Below are positions 36,231 through 45,365 of a DNA stretch of 64,000 nucleotides, piece by piece. The stretch spans positions 496,001 through 560,000 of the forward strand of contig NZ_CP162137.1 of assembly GCF_040833995.1 (NCBI RefSeq), written 5' to 3'. The notes below the pieces were generated by a model, which ran no database searches, was not told where the DNA came from, and saw only the letters and a list, made by a program, of their open reading frames with translations. The stretch is from Leptospira sp. WS58.C1 (GTDB lineage: Bacteria > Spirochaetota > Leptospiria > Leptospirales > Leptospiraceae). How positions within the stretch are numbered: the stretch's first letter is position 1; each line of letters begins with the position of its first letter. The position numbers and the translations under genes were made by a program.

Positions 36231-37544
36231 TCATTCTGGAACTACTGAGAACCCGATGGCTGCGGCAGCCGCCACAAAATCCCTGTTCAATGTAGAACCG
36301 ATTAATCTCTGAACATTTACCAAAATTCCGTGTTGGCTATCCGCAGAAGAGATCGCTTGGTCGAATCTATGAGTTAAACTTCCGGAAGGACAGCTTGTTC
36401 TAAAGTTAGGATCTTCGGATTCCGTATCGGAAAGATTGATACAGAAAATATTTCTGGAACTTTCGATCTCGGATTGGATTGCACCTTGTTGCCTAAAACT
36501 TAATATATTGGAAAGTCCCGGTCCAGTGCTGATGTTTACGCCTTTTTGGATGGTATAATTTCCGGTCCAGATATTCAATACACCTTGTGCGTCATAATAG
36601 AAGTCCGCTTTAGTAGTGTCGCTGAAACAAGAGTGTTCTTCTTCTTGGGTCTCTCCGATGACTCCAGTAAGGCGTTCGCCTCCCCATTCTCCTGCCATAA
36701 AAGAACCTAATCCTTGGAAAATATTCCCAACGGAAATATTCACATTCGCTGAGTCTAAAAAAGTCTCCCTATAATTTCCGGTATTCGCAGGATCCCACTG
36801 GTCCTTGATCAAGCCAAGATGAACTACTAATCTGTCGGTGATCGTTTTAAGATAATGTCTGCGTCTAGCGCCGTCAGTGGTAGCATCGGCAAAATCGCTC
36901 GCAGCTCTGTTCCCTGCGCCGGTACTACTTGTATCTTTTCCCCAAAGTAAATATTCGATCGGATGATATCCTGTTAATACGATCTTATCTTCTTGAGGCT
37001 CCGGTTCTCCACCCAAGTTAGTATCGCCGATCTCCCCGTAGATAGAGGCAAAACTTGTGACGCTGTTTCCGCCATCGTTAATATACGAATCAACCGCGTC
37101 CTCATCCAAAGGCCATGCATTCAAAAGACCTTCACAGTCATGAGGCTGAGATACGGAACCTGTAGGCTCGCAATCGAGCACTGTATCGGTGTCAATAGGG
37201 CCTTGGCTAAAACGAAAAGCTTCGGTGACCAAATAGCTTGCACGAGCTTTTACCCAGAGATTTCTAAGGTTGGTCAGATCGGAGGCGCTTGGATTTGTGT
37301 TAGAATCGAAAGTAGTGACCGCAGCCGCTAAAGTCGATGCATCCAATTCTGCTTGGGTGTAGGACTCGAAGGCAAGATCCGCATATCGATTTAGAAATTG
37401 GGATTTGGTCGCGCTAGCCGGGATATCTAAACCTAAAAGTGCCGCGGCGGAATTATCGCTACCCGGACCCTCGCAAGAAATCAGGGAACCGAATAGAAGA
37501 ATACTAAACAGAACTGATAATATTTTTGTATGGATGTTTCGCAT
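36231..37544 (-). CDS. Imelysin-family lipoprotein (LruB-like)
   Basis: A 437-residue lipoprotein, signal ending FGSLISC (cysteine about 24). Imelysin domain: helix LTNLRNLWVKARASYLVTEA, then GYHPIEYLLWGKDTSS, the GxHxxE motif of peptidase M75/imelysin and EfeO-type iron-binding proteins, and C-terminal SSADSQHGILVNVQRL. Leptospira LruB is of this family. It opens the imelysin - DHOR - imelysin operon; AAGGAGATTTCG before ATG; a strong hairpin with T-run and a Fur-like box lie upstream, both pointing to iron control. Confidence 0.88.
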   Translation of the reverse strand: MRNIHTKILSVLFSILLFGSLISCEGPGSDNSAAALLGLDIPASATKSQFLNRYADLAFESYTQAELDASTLAAAVTTFDSNTNPSASDLTNLRNLWVKARASYLVTEAFRFSQGPIDTDTVLDCEPTGSVSQPHDCEGLLNAWPLDEDAVDSYINDGGNSVTSFASIYGEIGDTNLGGEPEPQEDKIVLTGYHPIEYLLWGKDTSSTGAGNRAASDFADATTDGARRRHYLKTITDRLVVHLGLIKDQWDPANTGNYRETFLDSANVNISVGNIFQGLGSFMAGEWGGERLTGVIGETQEEEHSCFSDTTKADFYYDAQGVLNIWTGNYTIQKGVNISTGPGLSNILSFRQQGAIQSEIESSRNIFCINLSDTESEDPNFRTSCPSGSLTHRFDQAISSADSQHGILVNVQRLIGSTLNRDFVAAAAAIGFSVVPE

Positions 37545-37572
37545 CGAAATCTCCTTTAAATTTGGGAAAAAT

Positions 37573-37601
37573 CCCCGGTCCGGAAAAAAATCCGGCCGGG
37601 G
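37573..37601 (-). terminator. Hairpin with T-run in the imelysin operon leader (possible attenuator)
   Basis: Minus strand: CCCCGGCCGG, T-rich loop, CCGGACCGGGG, then ATTTTT, ending about 20 bases before the AAGGAG of the imelysin gene. It is either a terminator for the gene further upstream or an attenuator in the leader; the Fur-like box upstream favours a leader element. Confidence 0.5.
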
Positions 37602-37667
37602 CCAGAGATGAACTGTGGGGATGACTCCCTCCGGCTCCTGGGATAGGCACCGGCTTGATTTTGCAAG

Positions 37668-37682
37668 TGAGAATAAGTCTCA
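37668..37682. promoter_or_regulatory. Fur-like box upstream of imelysin operon
   Basis: TGAGAATAAGTCTCA: TGAGAAT and the reverse complement of TGAGACT arranged 7-1-7, like the classical Fur/PerR operator core. It lies 124 bases before the imelysin start codon, upstream of the leader hairpin. Confidence 0.5.
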
Positions 37683-37882
37683 AAAAAAGTCAAGAAGGAA
37701 TTTTTCCTAGTTCACCATTCCATCTCAGGGCCACCTTGGAATTTTTTTGCATAAAATCCCGTTTTGACTTCGTTCATCCAGAGAAACTAATCCTTTGGGA
37801 CTACACGAAACTGAGGTTGAATCTCAAAATTTTTGAGAAAGGGAACCCGGTCAATCGGAAAAAGGTCGGGAGAGAAAGATTC

Positions 37883-38884
37883 TTAAACTTCAGGGAGTAA
37901 ACCATGAGAAGGATCTTCAGTAAGTATTTCGAATGCTGCACTTCTGGCAGATCTTAAACGAAGGGGAGAAGTTTCTCCTTTTCTCTGGACTAAAACTTCG
38001 GCTCTCGCTATTTTACTATTCAAACAAAACTTCCAGCCACCGGGAGGATTCGCATAACGTAGGCAGGCGAAGTCCTTTTTATCCGCGTGAATTCTGCCCT
38101 CAATTTTGATCTCAGCGGAAGAAGCATGAAACTTCCAATCGAAATACCGATAGCTTGCCCTTCCGAAAGAGGAGAACAGCCCGTTCAGTGCGTATTCTTG
38201 TCCATGAAAACGTAAAACGATTGGAGTGATTGCAGGGGTCCATATAGGGCCTATTTTTATCTTTGCAGTAGCCAACTCCAAAAAGGATCCTTCTTCTCCG
38301 TCAAAACCCGATACTTGTCCCCAAGCATATTGGTCCGTATGTTTGGAGCCCCAGTTGTGATTTTGGCTCCCTTTCCAGTCTCTTAATTCTATTTTAATAT
38401 TTTCTAATTTTATAAATCCATTAAGTAATAAGGAAGGTTTTCCGACTAAAACTTTCGCTTTGGGAAAGCCCCCGGAATAAAGATCTTTTGGAAAAAGGAA
38501 AAGAGGTTTATCCCCGCCGGAAAAGCTAAGCTCCCATTCTATATTCGTAGAACCGTGTTTGTTTCCTGATTTTCCTTGGAGTCCTTTATGATCCTGGACA
38601 GAAGAACCGATCCTGACTTGGAATGGATCTCCTGAAAATTTGCATTCTGAGATAGGATATTCCGACTTGGAAACATAATGTTTTCCGTTCTCGCCGTCAA
38701 AATAGATCGCCCATAATTCTCCTATGGAATTTTGGGGAGAATGTTTCGGAGAAAAAATAGTATAGCGGATCCAAATTGCAAGCGGACGGAGCGGGTGATT
38801 TCCTCTTACGAACCAGCTTTCATAATGACCTAGATTCGAATCGGAACTGAATCTCGGAAAATCATAATCTTCATCAATGCTCAT
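37883..38884 (-). CDS. AttH/CrtC-like lipocalin-fold protein
   Basis: A 333-residue protein without a signal peptide. YESWFVRGNHPLRPLAIWIRYTIFS near the N-terminus and SQNHNWGSKHTDQYAWGQVSGFDG in the middle are like the AttH / CrtC / tocopherol-cyclase-like superfamily (two lipocalin-like halves; 'NHxWG' and 'WGQV' strings). That superfamily binds or hydrates isoprenoids and lipids; the role of members without carotenoid genes nearby is unknown. It ends 130 bases before the Fur-like box region and is transcribed alone. Confidence 0.65.
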   Translation of the reverse strand: MSIDEDYDFPRFSSDSNLGHYESWFVRGNHPLRPLAIWIRYTIFSPKHSPQNSIGELWAIYFDGENGKHYVSKSEYPISECKFSGDPFQVRIGSSVQDHKGLQGKSGNKHGSTNIEWELSFSGGDKPLFLFPKDLYSGGFPKAKVLVGKPSLLLNGFIKLENIKIELRDWKGSQNHNWGSKHTDQYAWGQVSGFDGEEGSFLELATAKIKIGPIWTPAITPIVLRFHGQEYALNGLFSSFGRASYRYFDWKFHASSAEIKIEGRIHADKKDFACLRYANPPGGWKFCLNSKIARAEVLVQRKGETSPLRLRSARSAAFEILTEDPSHGLLPEV

Positions 38885-39026
38885 AAGGAAATATTCGATC
38901 CTTTTTAAGAAGGGGCAACTAGAATCTAAGAGTAAAGTAAAGACCCTACCGAAATTTCTTCTTAAAAAATAGAACGAAAAGATTTATAGTGTCGACGAGT
39001 TTGGAGTATAACTAGAGTATTTGAAT

Positions 39027-39674
39027 ATGGAGATCCCTTCCTATTCCCTTTCCGATTGGAGAACCTCGGTCGCAAGATATGCGGAGGAAATTCTTCGCAT
39101 AGGACACCAAAAGTCCCCGTTCTGGATCGCTGTCCGCACATTCGTTTCCGCAGCATGTGAGACTGATGATCCCGAACCTTTTTACGATGATCTAGACTCC
39201 GGGTTCAAAAGGGAATTAACGGAAGAAGATGAGGCACGTTTGGACGAAGCCTTGTCTTATTTTTGGGACCAAGCCACTGCGGTGCTTATCGCAATTTCGG
39301 AGGCTTACAGCGACGAAGACGAGGAAAGAAGCGAGGAGATCACTGACGAGGCGATTTCTGGGCTTCTTTCCGGATTAAATGACGCAGGCGTAAAAACGAT
39401 GTCCGACGCGGAACTTCTGGAGATAGCCGTTCTTGTCATAAACAGTCGTTTAAATTTTCATAATGTTCCTGTTGAGAAGGAATTTTCCGTCAAAAGTTTG
39501 AATTCTATTCCGGATCTTGAGGAGAGAAGGATCCTAGAACCTTTTGTTACCTTCCTGATCGAGGACTTCATGAACGTAGAAGACAGGGAGGAAAGATTTG
39601 CGTTGTTAATGCAGATCCTTTTTGATACCCTTTGGGCGTTATTTTATTTGGGTCTCGAGGAAGACGAAGAATAG
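39027..39674 (+). CDS. Acidic helical protein of unknown function
   Basis: A 215-residue cytoplasmic protein, very acidic (FYDDLDSGFKRELTEEDEA, AYSDEDEERSEEITDEA, LGLEEDEE at the end), mostly helical by eye. I do not recognise a domain. I prefer ATG 39027 over TTG 39021. Divergent from the AttH-like gene and convergent with the MFS gene, ending 1 base before that gene's stop codon. A protein of similar size and character lies at 61783, but I cannot show that the two are homologous. Confidence 0.7.
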   Translation: MEIPSYSLSDWRTSVARYAEEILRIGHQKSPFWIAVRTFVSAACETDDPEPFYDDLDSGFKRELTEEDEARLDEALSYFWDQATAVLIAISEAYSDEDEERSEEITDEAISGLLSGLNDAGVKTMSDAELLEIAVLVINSRLNFHNVPVEKEFSVKSLNSIPDLEERRILEPFVTFLIEDFMNVEDREERFALLMQILFDTLWALFYLGLEEDEE

Positions 39675-39675
39675 A

Positions 39676-40917
39676 TCATTCTCCCACTTTTTCTCCTACT
39701 CTGATTTTTTCCTTTTTAAAAGAAATAATTGCGATCATTAAGCTGAGGATCGCAAGAAAAGAACTCACGATAAAGGGTGCTCCCGGAAAATAAGGCTGCA
39801 TACCTTCTCTAGTAAAATAAGAAAAAACGAAACTCATAAGCAAAGGGCCTAAGATGGAACTAAGGCTCATCATGCTGCTCATAATTCCCTGAAATTCTCC
39901 TTGTTGTGTGGGAGAAACATGATTGGAAATATAACCTTGGATCGCAGGAGTCGCGATAAAACAAAAGGAAAAGGGTACGAGTAACGCATACAGCATCCAT
40001 TCTTCCCAAGCAAATGCGAATAACGCACTCATTACTACTCTTGCAAAAATCCCCAGATAGGCCGAATTTTTTTGTCCCAGTTTAGGGATGATAATCCTGA
40101 GTAGTCCGCCTTGCACAACCGCAAGTGAGGCTCCGACTACGGCGAGAGAGAATCCGATCTTTGCGGCGGTCCATTTAAATTTGTTCATAGTGAAATAGGA
40201 CCAACTGGTCTCCATACAATGGTTCGCTACGAATATTAGAAACAAAGAAAGTACTAAACCGCTTAAGGGTCCAGGATAACGGACAAGTCCTACCACTGAA
40301 CCGAACGGGTTCGCCATAACCCAATTGAATTTTCTTCTGTTCTCTTCTGCGAGAGTTTCAGGCAAAACAAAAAATCCATACACCCAGTTCAAAAGAGAAA
40401 GAGAAGAGGCAACCCAGAATGGAGCTCTCGGGCCGAACTCGGAAAACAAACCTCCGATGATGGGACCGATAATGAATCCCATACCGAATGCCATTCCTAC
40501 TAACCCTAAATTTTGGGATCTTTTTTCAGGCGGGCTTATATCCGCGATGATTGCGCCCGCGACTCCGTAACTAGCTCCCGTGATCCCCGCAATAATCCTA
40601 CCTACGAATAGCCAAAATACATTGGGAGCCAATGCTAAGAATGCGTAGTCTATACCTAATCCGAAGAGAGATGCTAATAGAACAGGTCTTCTTCCGAATT
40701 TATCGCTTAAACCGCCTATGATAGGAGCGCAAAAAAATTGAGTGATCGCATAAGTGAAGGATAGAAGGCCTCCATAAACCGCCGCTTTACTCAGGTCCCC
40801 TTGCAACATGTCTTTTAAAAGATTGGGTACTACCGGGATAATGATCCCGAAGCCGATAAAATCGATGAGTAATGTAAAAAGTAAAAATTGAAGTGCGGAC
40901 TTTTTGGGGACTGTCAT
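39676..40917 (-). CDS. MFS transporter (TetA-type drug:H+ antiporter)
   Basis: About 413 residues with 12 predicted membrane helices. Motif A after TM2 reads GGLSDKFGRRPVLLASLFG; TM4-5 have GITGASYGVAGAIIADISPPEKRSQNLGL and GPIIGGLFSEFG (antiporter motif C region), as in the TetA/DHA1 group. It probably exports a small hydrophobic molecule; substrate unknown. The frame opens at a TTG (40932); I take ATG 40917 (MTVPKKS) as the start. It stands alone between an acidic unknown gene and a GNAT gene, with no adjacent regulator. Confidence 0.9.
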   Translation of the reverse strand: MTVPKKSALQFLLFTLLIDFIGFGIIIPVVPNLLKDMLQGDLSKAAVYGGLLSFTYAITQFFCAPIIGGLSDKFGRRPVLLASLFGLGIDYAFLALAPNVFWLFVGRIIAGITGASYGVAGAIIADISPPEKRSQNLGLVGMAFGMGFIIGPIIGGLFSEFGPRAPFWVASSLSLLNWVYGFFVLPETLAEENRRKFNWVMANPFGSVVGLVRYPGPLSGLVLSLFLIFVANHCMETSWSYFTMNKFKWTAAKIGFSLAVVGASLAVVQGGLLRIIIPKLGQKNSAYLGIFARVVMSALFAFAWEEWMLYALLVPFSFCFIATPAIQGYISNHVSPTQQGEFQGIMSSMMSLSSILGPLLMSFVFSYFTREGMQPYFPGAPFIVSSFLAILSLMIAIISFKKEKIRVGEKVGE

Positions 40918-41044
40918 ATTTTTTATTTTCAAGTTTTGTATTCCAGAAATAATTCTTTCGGAATTCGAAACGACGACTATAAGTTCACGGTAAAAATATT
41001 TCGTAAATCAGAATCCGAAACGGTACTAAGGAATTGGAAATAAA

Positions 41045-41506
41045 ATGGATCCTAAAATAAAGATCAGACTACAAGACCCTGAAACAAACTCCGCTATCTT
41101 AATGATGGATGCACTATGGAAAGAAATACAGTCCAGATACGGTTTTCAAGCGCCGAACCCGATGAAGGGTGAATATTTTAAAGGTCCTAGATATGGATTT
41201 TGGATCGCCGAACTGGACAATCGGCCGATCGGAAGTATTGCGATCACACCTTGGAATGATTCGATTGCGGAATTGGATGTGATGTACGTGGATCCCGAAT
41301 TTAGGGGAACAGGACTCGCTTCCAAACTGATCAACGAATCGGAGTTATTTGCAAAACAAAACGGATTTAAATCCATTCGATTGAGAGCGGGCGCGCCTCA
41401 GCCGGAAGCATTACGTTTTTATGAAAAACACGGATATACTCGTATCGATTCTTTCGGAAAATGGGCTTCCGACGAAACCGCTTGGTGTTACGAAAAATCG
41501 ATATAG
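41045..41506 (+). CDS. GNAT-family N-acetyltransferase
   Basis: A 153-residue acetyltransferase of typical GNAT length. The acetyl-CoA binding motif A reads IAELDVMYVDPEFRGTGLASKLINES (R-G-T-G-x-A, about residue 84); motif B is in RLRAGAPQPEALRFYEKHGYTRI, the usual C-terminal 'FYEKxGY' string. Acceptor unknown. Its stop directly abuts the PP2C gene stop on the opposite strand. Confidence 0.9.
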   Translation: MDPKIKIRLQDPETNSAILMMDALWKEIQSRYGFQAPNPMKGEYFKGPRYGFWIAELDNRPIGSIAITPWNDSIAELDVMYVDPEFRGTGLASKLINESELFAKQNGFKSIRLRAGAPQPEALRFYEKHGYTRIDSFGKWASDETAWCYEKSI

Positions 41507-43546
41507 TTAGACCCTTTCTATCGCTATCAGACTGATATCATCCTGCGGTTGAGAATATTCTAACCATAGGTCCAAATCCTTCATGACCATGTCCGGGATA
41601 TTTTCGATCGGTTCTTTTGAAAGTTCCGAGATCCGATTCCTGAGCCTGGATTCCCCCCAGGCTTCTTTTTTGGAATTGAATTGTTCAAATACTCCATCCG
41701 AAAAAAGGAACATCCTGTCCCCGTTAAAAAAATCCATCTCTTGGTTTTCATAACTTTTATTGTTTTTAAGACCTATAATAGCGCCTGTCCTTCTCAAGTT
41801 CGTAAGATTAGAAGAATGTACCAAAATCTGATCGGGATGTCCCGCGGATGCGTAAACAAGCCTATTTTCTCTTGCATAAATATCCACGATGATGGAAGAG
41901 AATATGGTCCCTAAAGACGAGAACTTTCTTTGGAACTTGTCGTCCAAAAGATCCAAGCAGAATCCCGGATCTTTTGCTCCGAACTTGATCCCTTCGTACT
42001 CGGCTTTGATAGCCATGGTGACTAACGCTGCCTGTACTCCGTGGCCTGTCGCATCCGCAAGAAAGATCCGATAAACTCCGGGAGAAACCTCGAAAATATC
42101 ATAAAAGTCTCCTCCTACTTCGTCTCTTGGAAGATACTTTACCGCGTATTTTAATTCTTTATAAGACTCTACATTTTCAGGGAAAAGTTTTTTCTGTATT
42201 CTTTGGGCTACGAGTAGATCTTTTCGGATTCTTTCCAGGGAATGATTCAATTCGGACGTTTTTTCCCGAACTAGAACTTCCAAATTATCCTTTAGGATAT
42301 TTAACGCACTGTTTGTGATCCTTAGATTTTCGCTGAGTATTTCGGATTTTCGGAATGCTCTTGCGATCTTTCTGGAAAGCACCAATGATTGGGAAAGAGT
42401 AAAAACTAGAAGTCCATAAGGAGAAAGATTGATCCCTCTAAGATTCAATTTGTCCCAAAGTAGATCTATTCCTACCGTGATCCCGAATGCAAAAAATCCC
42501 ATGAGGAATAAGAGTGAATCTTCTCTTTTTCTCCAAACTCCCAAACAAACGGTAAAAAGAACATATAACAGGCCTATGCCGGTTACGATCTGAAAAGGAC
42601 CTACGATACTTGTAAAAAATCCGATCGGAAATAATAGGGTGACATTGTAAGCGATCGCTAATACCCAAGCGGCTGCGGGCACCCATGAGAACGTATCCTC
42701 CGGGAATAAGGAGCGATGGAACATCAAGAAGATCGGAACCGCAGTATAGAAGGAGAAGAACTCCAATCTAAAAACGGACTCCCAAGGAAAGTCGGGAAAA
42801 ATTTCCAGTACTAGTCTGTTTCCGATCAACGCTACTCGTAAAGTTAATAAAAACGTAAATAATGCAAAATAGAAAGCCGATCTTTCTTTCCTTCTAAAAA
42901 GAAAAAGACCGGTATGGTAAAGTCCGATAAGAAGAAGTCCTCCGAACAAAAAGGATTCTCTGGATTGCGTAATCAGTTTTTCCCTATAAATCGCCCCTAA
43001 GGTTCCCAATTTTGGAACCTGCCAGAAACCTCCGAAATTATTGATCCAGTTGGAACCTTGGATTAAAATTTCCGTATTCTCCTTCTCTATCCTTAAAGGT
43101 AAATATACGGATTTGATCCTAGGGATTTCGGAAGAATGTTCCAGACTCGGAGTGCCCGACGAATATATTAGCTTTCCGTTATAGTATAATCTGTAAGCGG
43201 ATGCGAAGTCCGGCATAAATAGGCCGATCTCTTTTTTCAGATCTTCTTCCGGGAAAATAATGGATAAACGAAAACTGGCCGCGCCTTCTCTCGGAAGTAT
43301 TCGTTCTCCTTTTTTAGTGTCCTGCCAAGAATTTGGAATGGATAAAAAGTCCCAATTTGTTTGGGAACTTTTTTCCGGAGGAACAAACTCGCCGTAAATG
43401 AATTGCCAGTTTCCGTTTAACGGAATGAGCTCGGAATGTTCCGTAAGATCCTGAGAGGAAATTTGTAATACTCCGTCCCGGATCGGCGCAGCTTCTAAAG
43501 AGAAACAAAAGCAAAAAGTGGAAAGAAGTAAAAGAAACCGCTTCAC
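41507..43546 (-). CDS. 7TMR-DISM receptor with SpoIIE/PP2C phosphatase
   Basis: A 679-residue sensor. Signal peptide (1-19); extracellular DISM-type jelly-roll (about 25-185: LIPLNGNWQFIYGEF, AASFRLSIIFPEE); seven membrane helices (about 195-385, from 'ESFLFGGLLLIGLYHTGLFLF'); coiled linker (about 385-445); then a SpoIIE-type Ser/Thr phosphatase: EVGGDFYDIFEVSPGVYRI, LADATGHGVQAALVTM, LFSDGVFEQFN and a final DDISLIAIERV with the metal aspartates. It probably dephosphorylates a STAS anti-sigma antagonist in response to an external ligand. It follows the GDPD gene by 33 bases. Confidence 0.92.
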   Translation of the reverse strand: MKRFLLLLSTFCFCFSLEAAPIRDGVLQISSQDLTEHSELIPLNGNWQFIYGEFVPPEKSSQTNWDFLSIPNSWQDTKKGERILPREGAASFRLSIIFPEEDLKKEIGLFMPDFASAYRLYYNGKLIYSSGTPSLEHSSEIPRIKSVYLPLRIEKENTEILIQGSNWINNFGGFWQVPKLGTLGAIYREKLITQSRESFLFGGLLLIGLYHTGLFLFRRKERSAFYFALFTFLLTLRVALIGNRLVLEIFPDFPWESVFRLEFFSFYTAVPIFLMFHRSLFPEDTFSWVPAAAWVLAIAYNVTLLFPIGFFTSIVGPFQIVTGIGLLYVLFTVCLGVWRKREDSLLFLMGFFAFGITVGIDLLWDKLNLRGINLSPYGLLVFTLSQSLVLSRKIARAFRKSEILSENLRITNSALNILKDNLEVLVREKTSELNHSLERIRKDLLVAQRIQKKLFPENVESYKELKYAVKYLPRDEVGGDFYDIFEVSPGVYRIFLADATGHGVQAALVTMAIKAEYEGIKFGAKDPGFCLDLLDDKFQRKFSSLGTIFSSIIVDIYARENRLVYASAGHPDQILVHSSNLTNLRRTGAIIGLKNNKSYENQEMDFFNGDRMFLFSDGVFEQFNSKKEAWGESRLRNRISELSKEPIENIPDMVMKDLDLWLEYSQPQDDISLIAIERV

Positions 43547-43579
43547 TTCCCGTTAGGATAAGCAGAACCCGAAGTGTGT

Positions 43580-44536
43580 CTAATGTTTTTTAAGAACAGA
43601 GTTCAATCTATCGGGATAATCCGTAATAATTCCGTCCACACCTGCTTTAATTAATCTTTCCATTTCTTCCGCATCGTTAACGGTCCAAGGGATCACTTTA
43701 ATTCCCGAAGAATGAGCCTGGAAAACGAATTCGTCCGTCACGTATAAGAAATAAGGAGAAATAATATCCGCTTTTACCTCTTTGGTTTGATTTAAAACAA
43801 GTTCCCTTCTGGAATTACCGAGCCCGAATTTCATAGCGGCTCCTTGGGGATAGGTGAGGGAGAATAACGCGGAAGTTTTGATCTTAGGATTTTTCTTTTT
43901 CACCAAAGAGAGAGCAGGAAGATAAAAAGATTGGATCGTGGTGCGATCAGTAACTTTAGCTGTTTCGATCGCTTTGATCAGCAGATTTACATGCGCTTCT
44001 AATATTTCATTCGAGACCTGAGACTCAGCATCATTGGGAAATTTGGTTTCTATATTAAATTTAGGGATTTGCCTTCTTTTTCCAGTCCTTTCCCAGGTTT
44101 GTATTTTTTCAAAAAATTCTTGGATGGTCAGAAGTTCCGTGCCTGGAACGGAGATCTGCTCCGGGAACTTAGGATTTTTTTTGGTCCCACAATCCAGTTC
44201 TTTTAATTCCGCAAGAGTCAATTCGTAGATGGATCTGGGAACTATCTCTGATCCGTCTTTCTTAATACAAATGGCAGGGTTCAGTTCGGAATCATGATGT
44301 ATTACGATTTTTTGATCTTTGGTCAGAACGGTATCGAATTCGAGTGTGGTCATTCCTTGGGAAAGCGCCTCTTCGAATGCCGGCCAAGTATTTTCCGGTT
44401 TCAGACCTCTTGCTCCCCTATGGCCTTGTAGGTCCAGATCACCTTCTAACGGTTTGTTACGGATCTGTTCTCCAGAGCAAGATAGATAGACCAAAGAGAA
44501 TATTAAGAATGTTTGTTTTATATTAAATAATTTCAT
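43580..44536 (-). CDS. Glycerophosphodiester phosphodiesterase lipoprotein
   Basis: A 318-residue lipoprotein; signal ends LVYLSC (cysteine 20). GDPD catalytic motif [23 protein letters not shown] followed by [22 protein letters not shown] gives the His pair and Glu/Asp metal ligands. C-terminal [29 protein letters not shown] is the GDPD/GlpQ ending. It releases glycerol-3-phosphate from deacylated phospholipids in the periplasm. An aquaglyceroporin gene lies about 100 bases upstream on the same strand; the two make sense together in glycerol supply. Confidence 0.93.
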   Translation of the reverse strand: MKLFNIKQTFLIFSLVYLSCSGEQIRNKPLEGDLDLQGHRGARGLKPENTWPAFEEALSQGMTTLEFDTVLTKDQKIVIHHDSELNPAICIKKDGSEIVPRSIYELTLAELKELDCGTKKNPKFPEQISVPGTELLTIQEFFEKIQTWERTGKRRQIPKFNIETKFPNDAESQVSNEILEAHVNLLIKAIETAKVTDRTTIQSFYLPALSLVKKKNPKIKTSALFSLTYPQGAAMKFGLGNSRRELVLNQTKEVKADIISPYFLYVTDEFVFQAHSSGIKVIPWTVNDAEEMERLIKAGVDGIITDYPDRLNSVLKKH

Positions 44537-44575
44537 ACCGTCGATTAGATACTACCAAGTCGTTAAGGAAAGACA

Positions 44576-44602
44576 ATTTTGTAATTTTGAATAATACAAA
44601 AT
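44576..44602 (-). terminator. Weak hairpin between aquaporin and GDPD genes
   Basis: ATTTTGTA / TACAAAAT, 8-bp AT-only arms with an 11-base loop. Its position fits a terminator or processing site after the aquaporin gene. Confidence 0.3.
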
Positions 44603-44637
44603 CGTATCTTCCCTTTTTTAAAAAATGGTTATAAAGA

Positions 44638-45357
44638 TCATAATATAATTCTCAAGAAGATGCCTGCAATTATCCCCCCAGTTAAAGGAGCAAGAATGGG
44701 AAGCCATGCATACCTCCATCCGGATCTTCCCTTGTTCGGGATAGGGAGAATATAATGCGCCAATCGAGGCCCTAGATCTCTCGCGGGATTGATCGCGTAT
44801 CCTGTGGTCCCTCCCATAGAAAGTCCGATTACCCACACCAAAACGCCTACATATCCCACTCCGATCGGCGTAGTTACATCCGCGATCTGAGCGGAGAAGA
44901 TGGAATGAATTCCGATAATTAATAAGAATGTTCCTAAAAATTCGCTGATAAAGTTGGAAGGCGGATTGGATATGGCCGGATCCGTGGAGAATACGGCTAA
45001 AATTTTTCCCGGATCTTTAGTTTCTTTCCAATGAGGAAGATAATGTAGATATACTGCTACCGCTCCTAAGAATGCCCCGATAAGTTGAGCAGGAATGTAT
45101 ATTGGGATTTTTGAATATTCTCCCGACTGTACCGCAAAAGCTAATGTAACTGCAGGATTCAAATGGGCATCAACACTCCCGAATGCTTTGGCTATAAAAA
45201 CCCCTAAAATTACGGCGAATGCCCATGCAGCCGTGATCACGATCCATCCGGAATCCTTTGCTTTAGATTTTTCTAATAAAACCCCGGCTACTACTCCATC
45301 TCCCAGAAGTATGAGCACGAACGTGCCTAAAAATTCTCCAAAAAAAGGGGATGTCAT
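44638..45357 (-). CDS. Aquaglyceroporin (MIP family, GlpF-like)
   Basis: A 239-residue channel with six membrane helices and both NPA half-helices: DAHLNPAVTLAFAV (about 63) and GYAINPARDLGPRLAHYI (about 200). The Asp after the second NPAR and 'GPRLAHYILP' are typical of glycerol facilitators rather than water-only aquaporins. Start MTSPFFGEFLGTFVLILLGDG also matches GlpF. It lets glycerol enter. It sits 8 bases after an SDR gene and before the periplasmic GDPD gene, which could provide glycerol phosphate. Confidence 0.93.
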   Translation of the reverse strand: MTSPFFGEFLGTFVLILLGDGVVAGVLLEKSKAKDSGWIVITAAWAFAVILGVFIAKAFGSVDAHLNPAVTLAFAVQSGEYSKIPIYIPAQLIGAFLGAVAVYLHYLPHWKETKDPGKILAVFSTDPAISNPPSNFISEFLGTFLLIIGIHSIFSAQIADVTTPIGVGYVGVLVWVIGLSMGGTTGYAINPARDLGPRLAHYILPIPNKGRSGWRYAWLPILAPLTGGIIAGIFLRIIL

Positions 45358-45365
45358 CTTATATT

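Noticed and set aside
37655..37900. 81-codon plus-strand ORF
   Set aside because: Overlaps the Fur-like box and the end of the AttH-like gene; composition is unlike a protein and there is no ribosome site.
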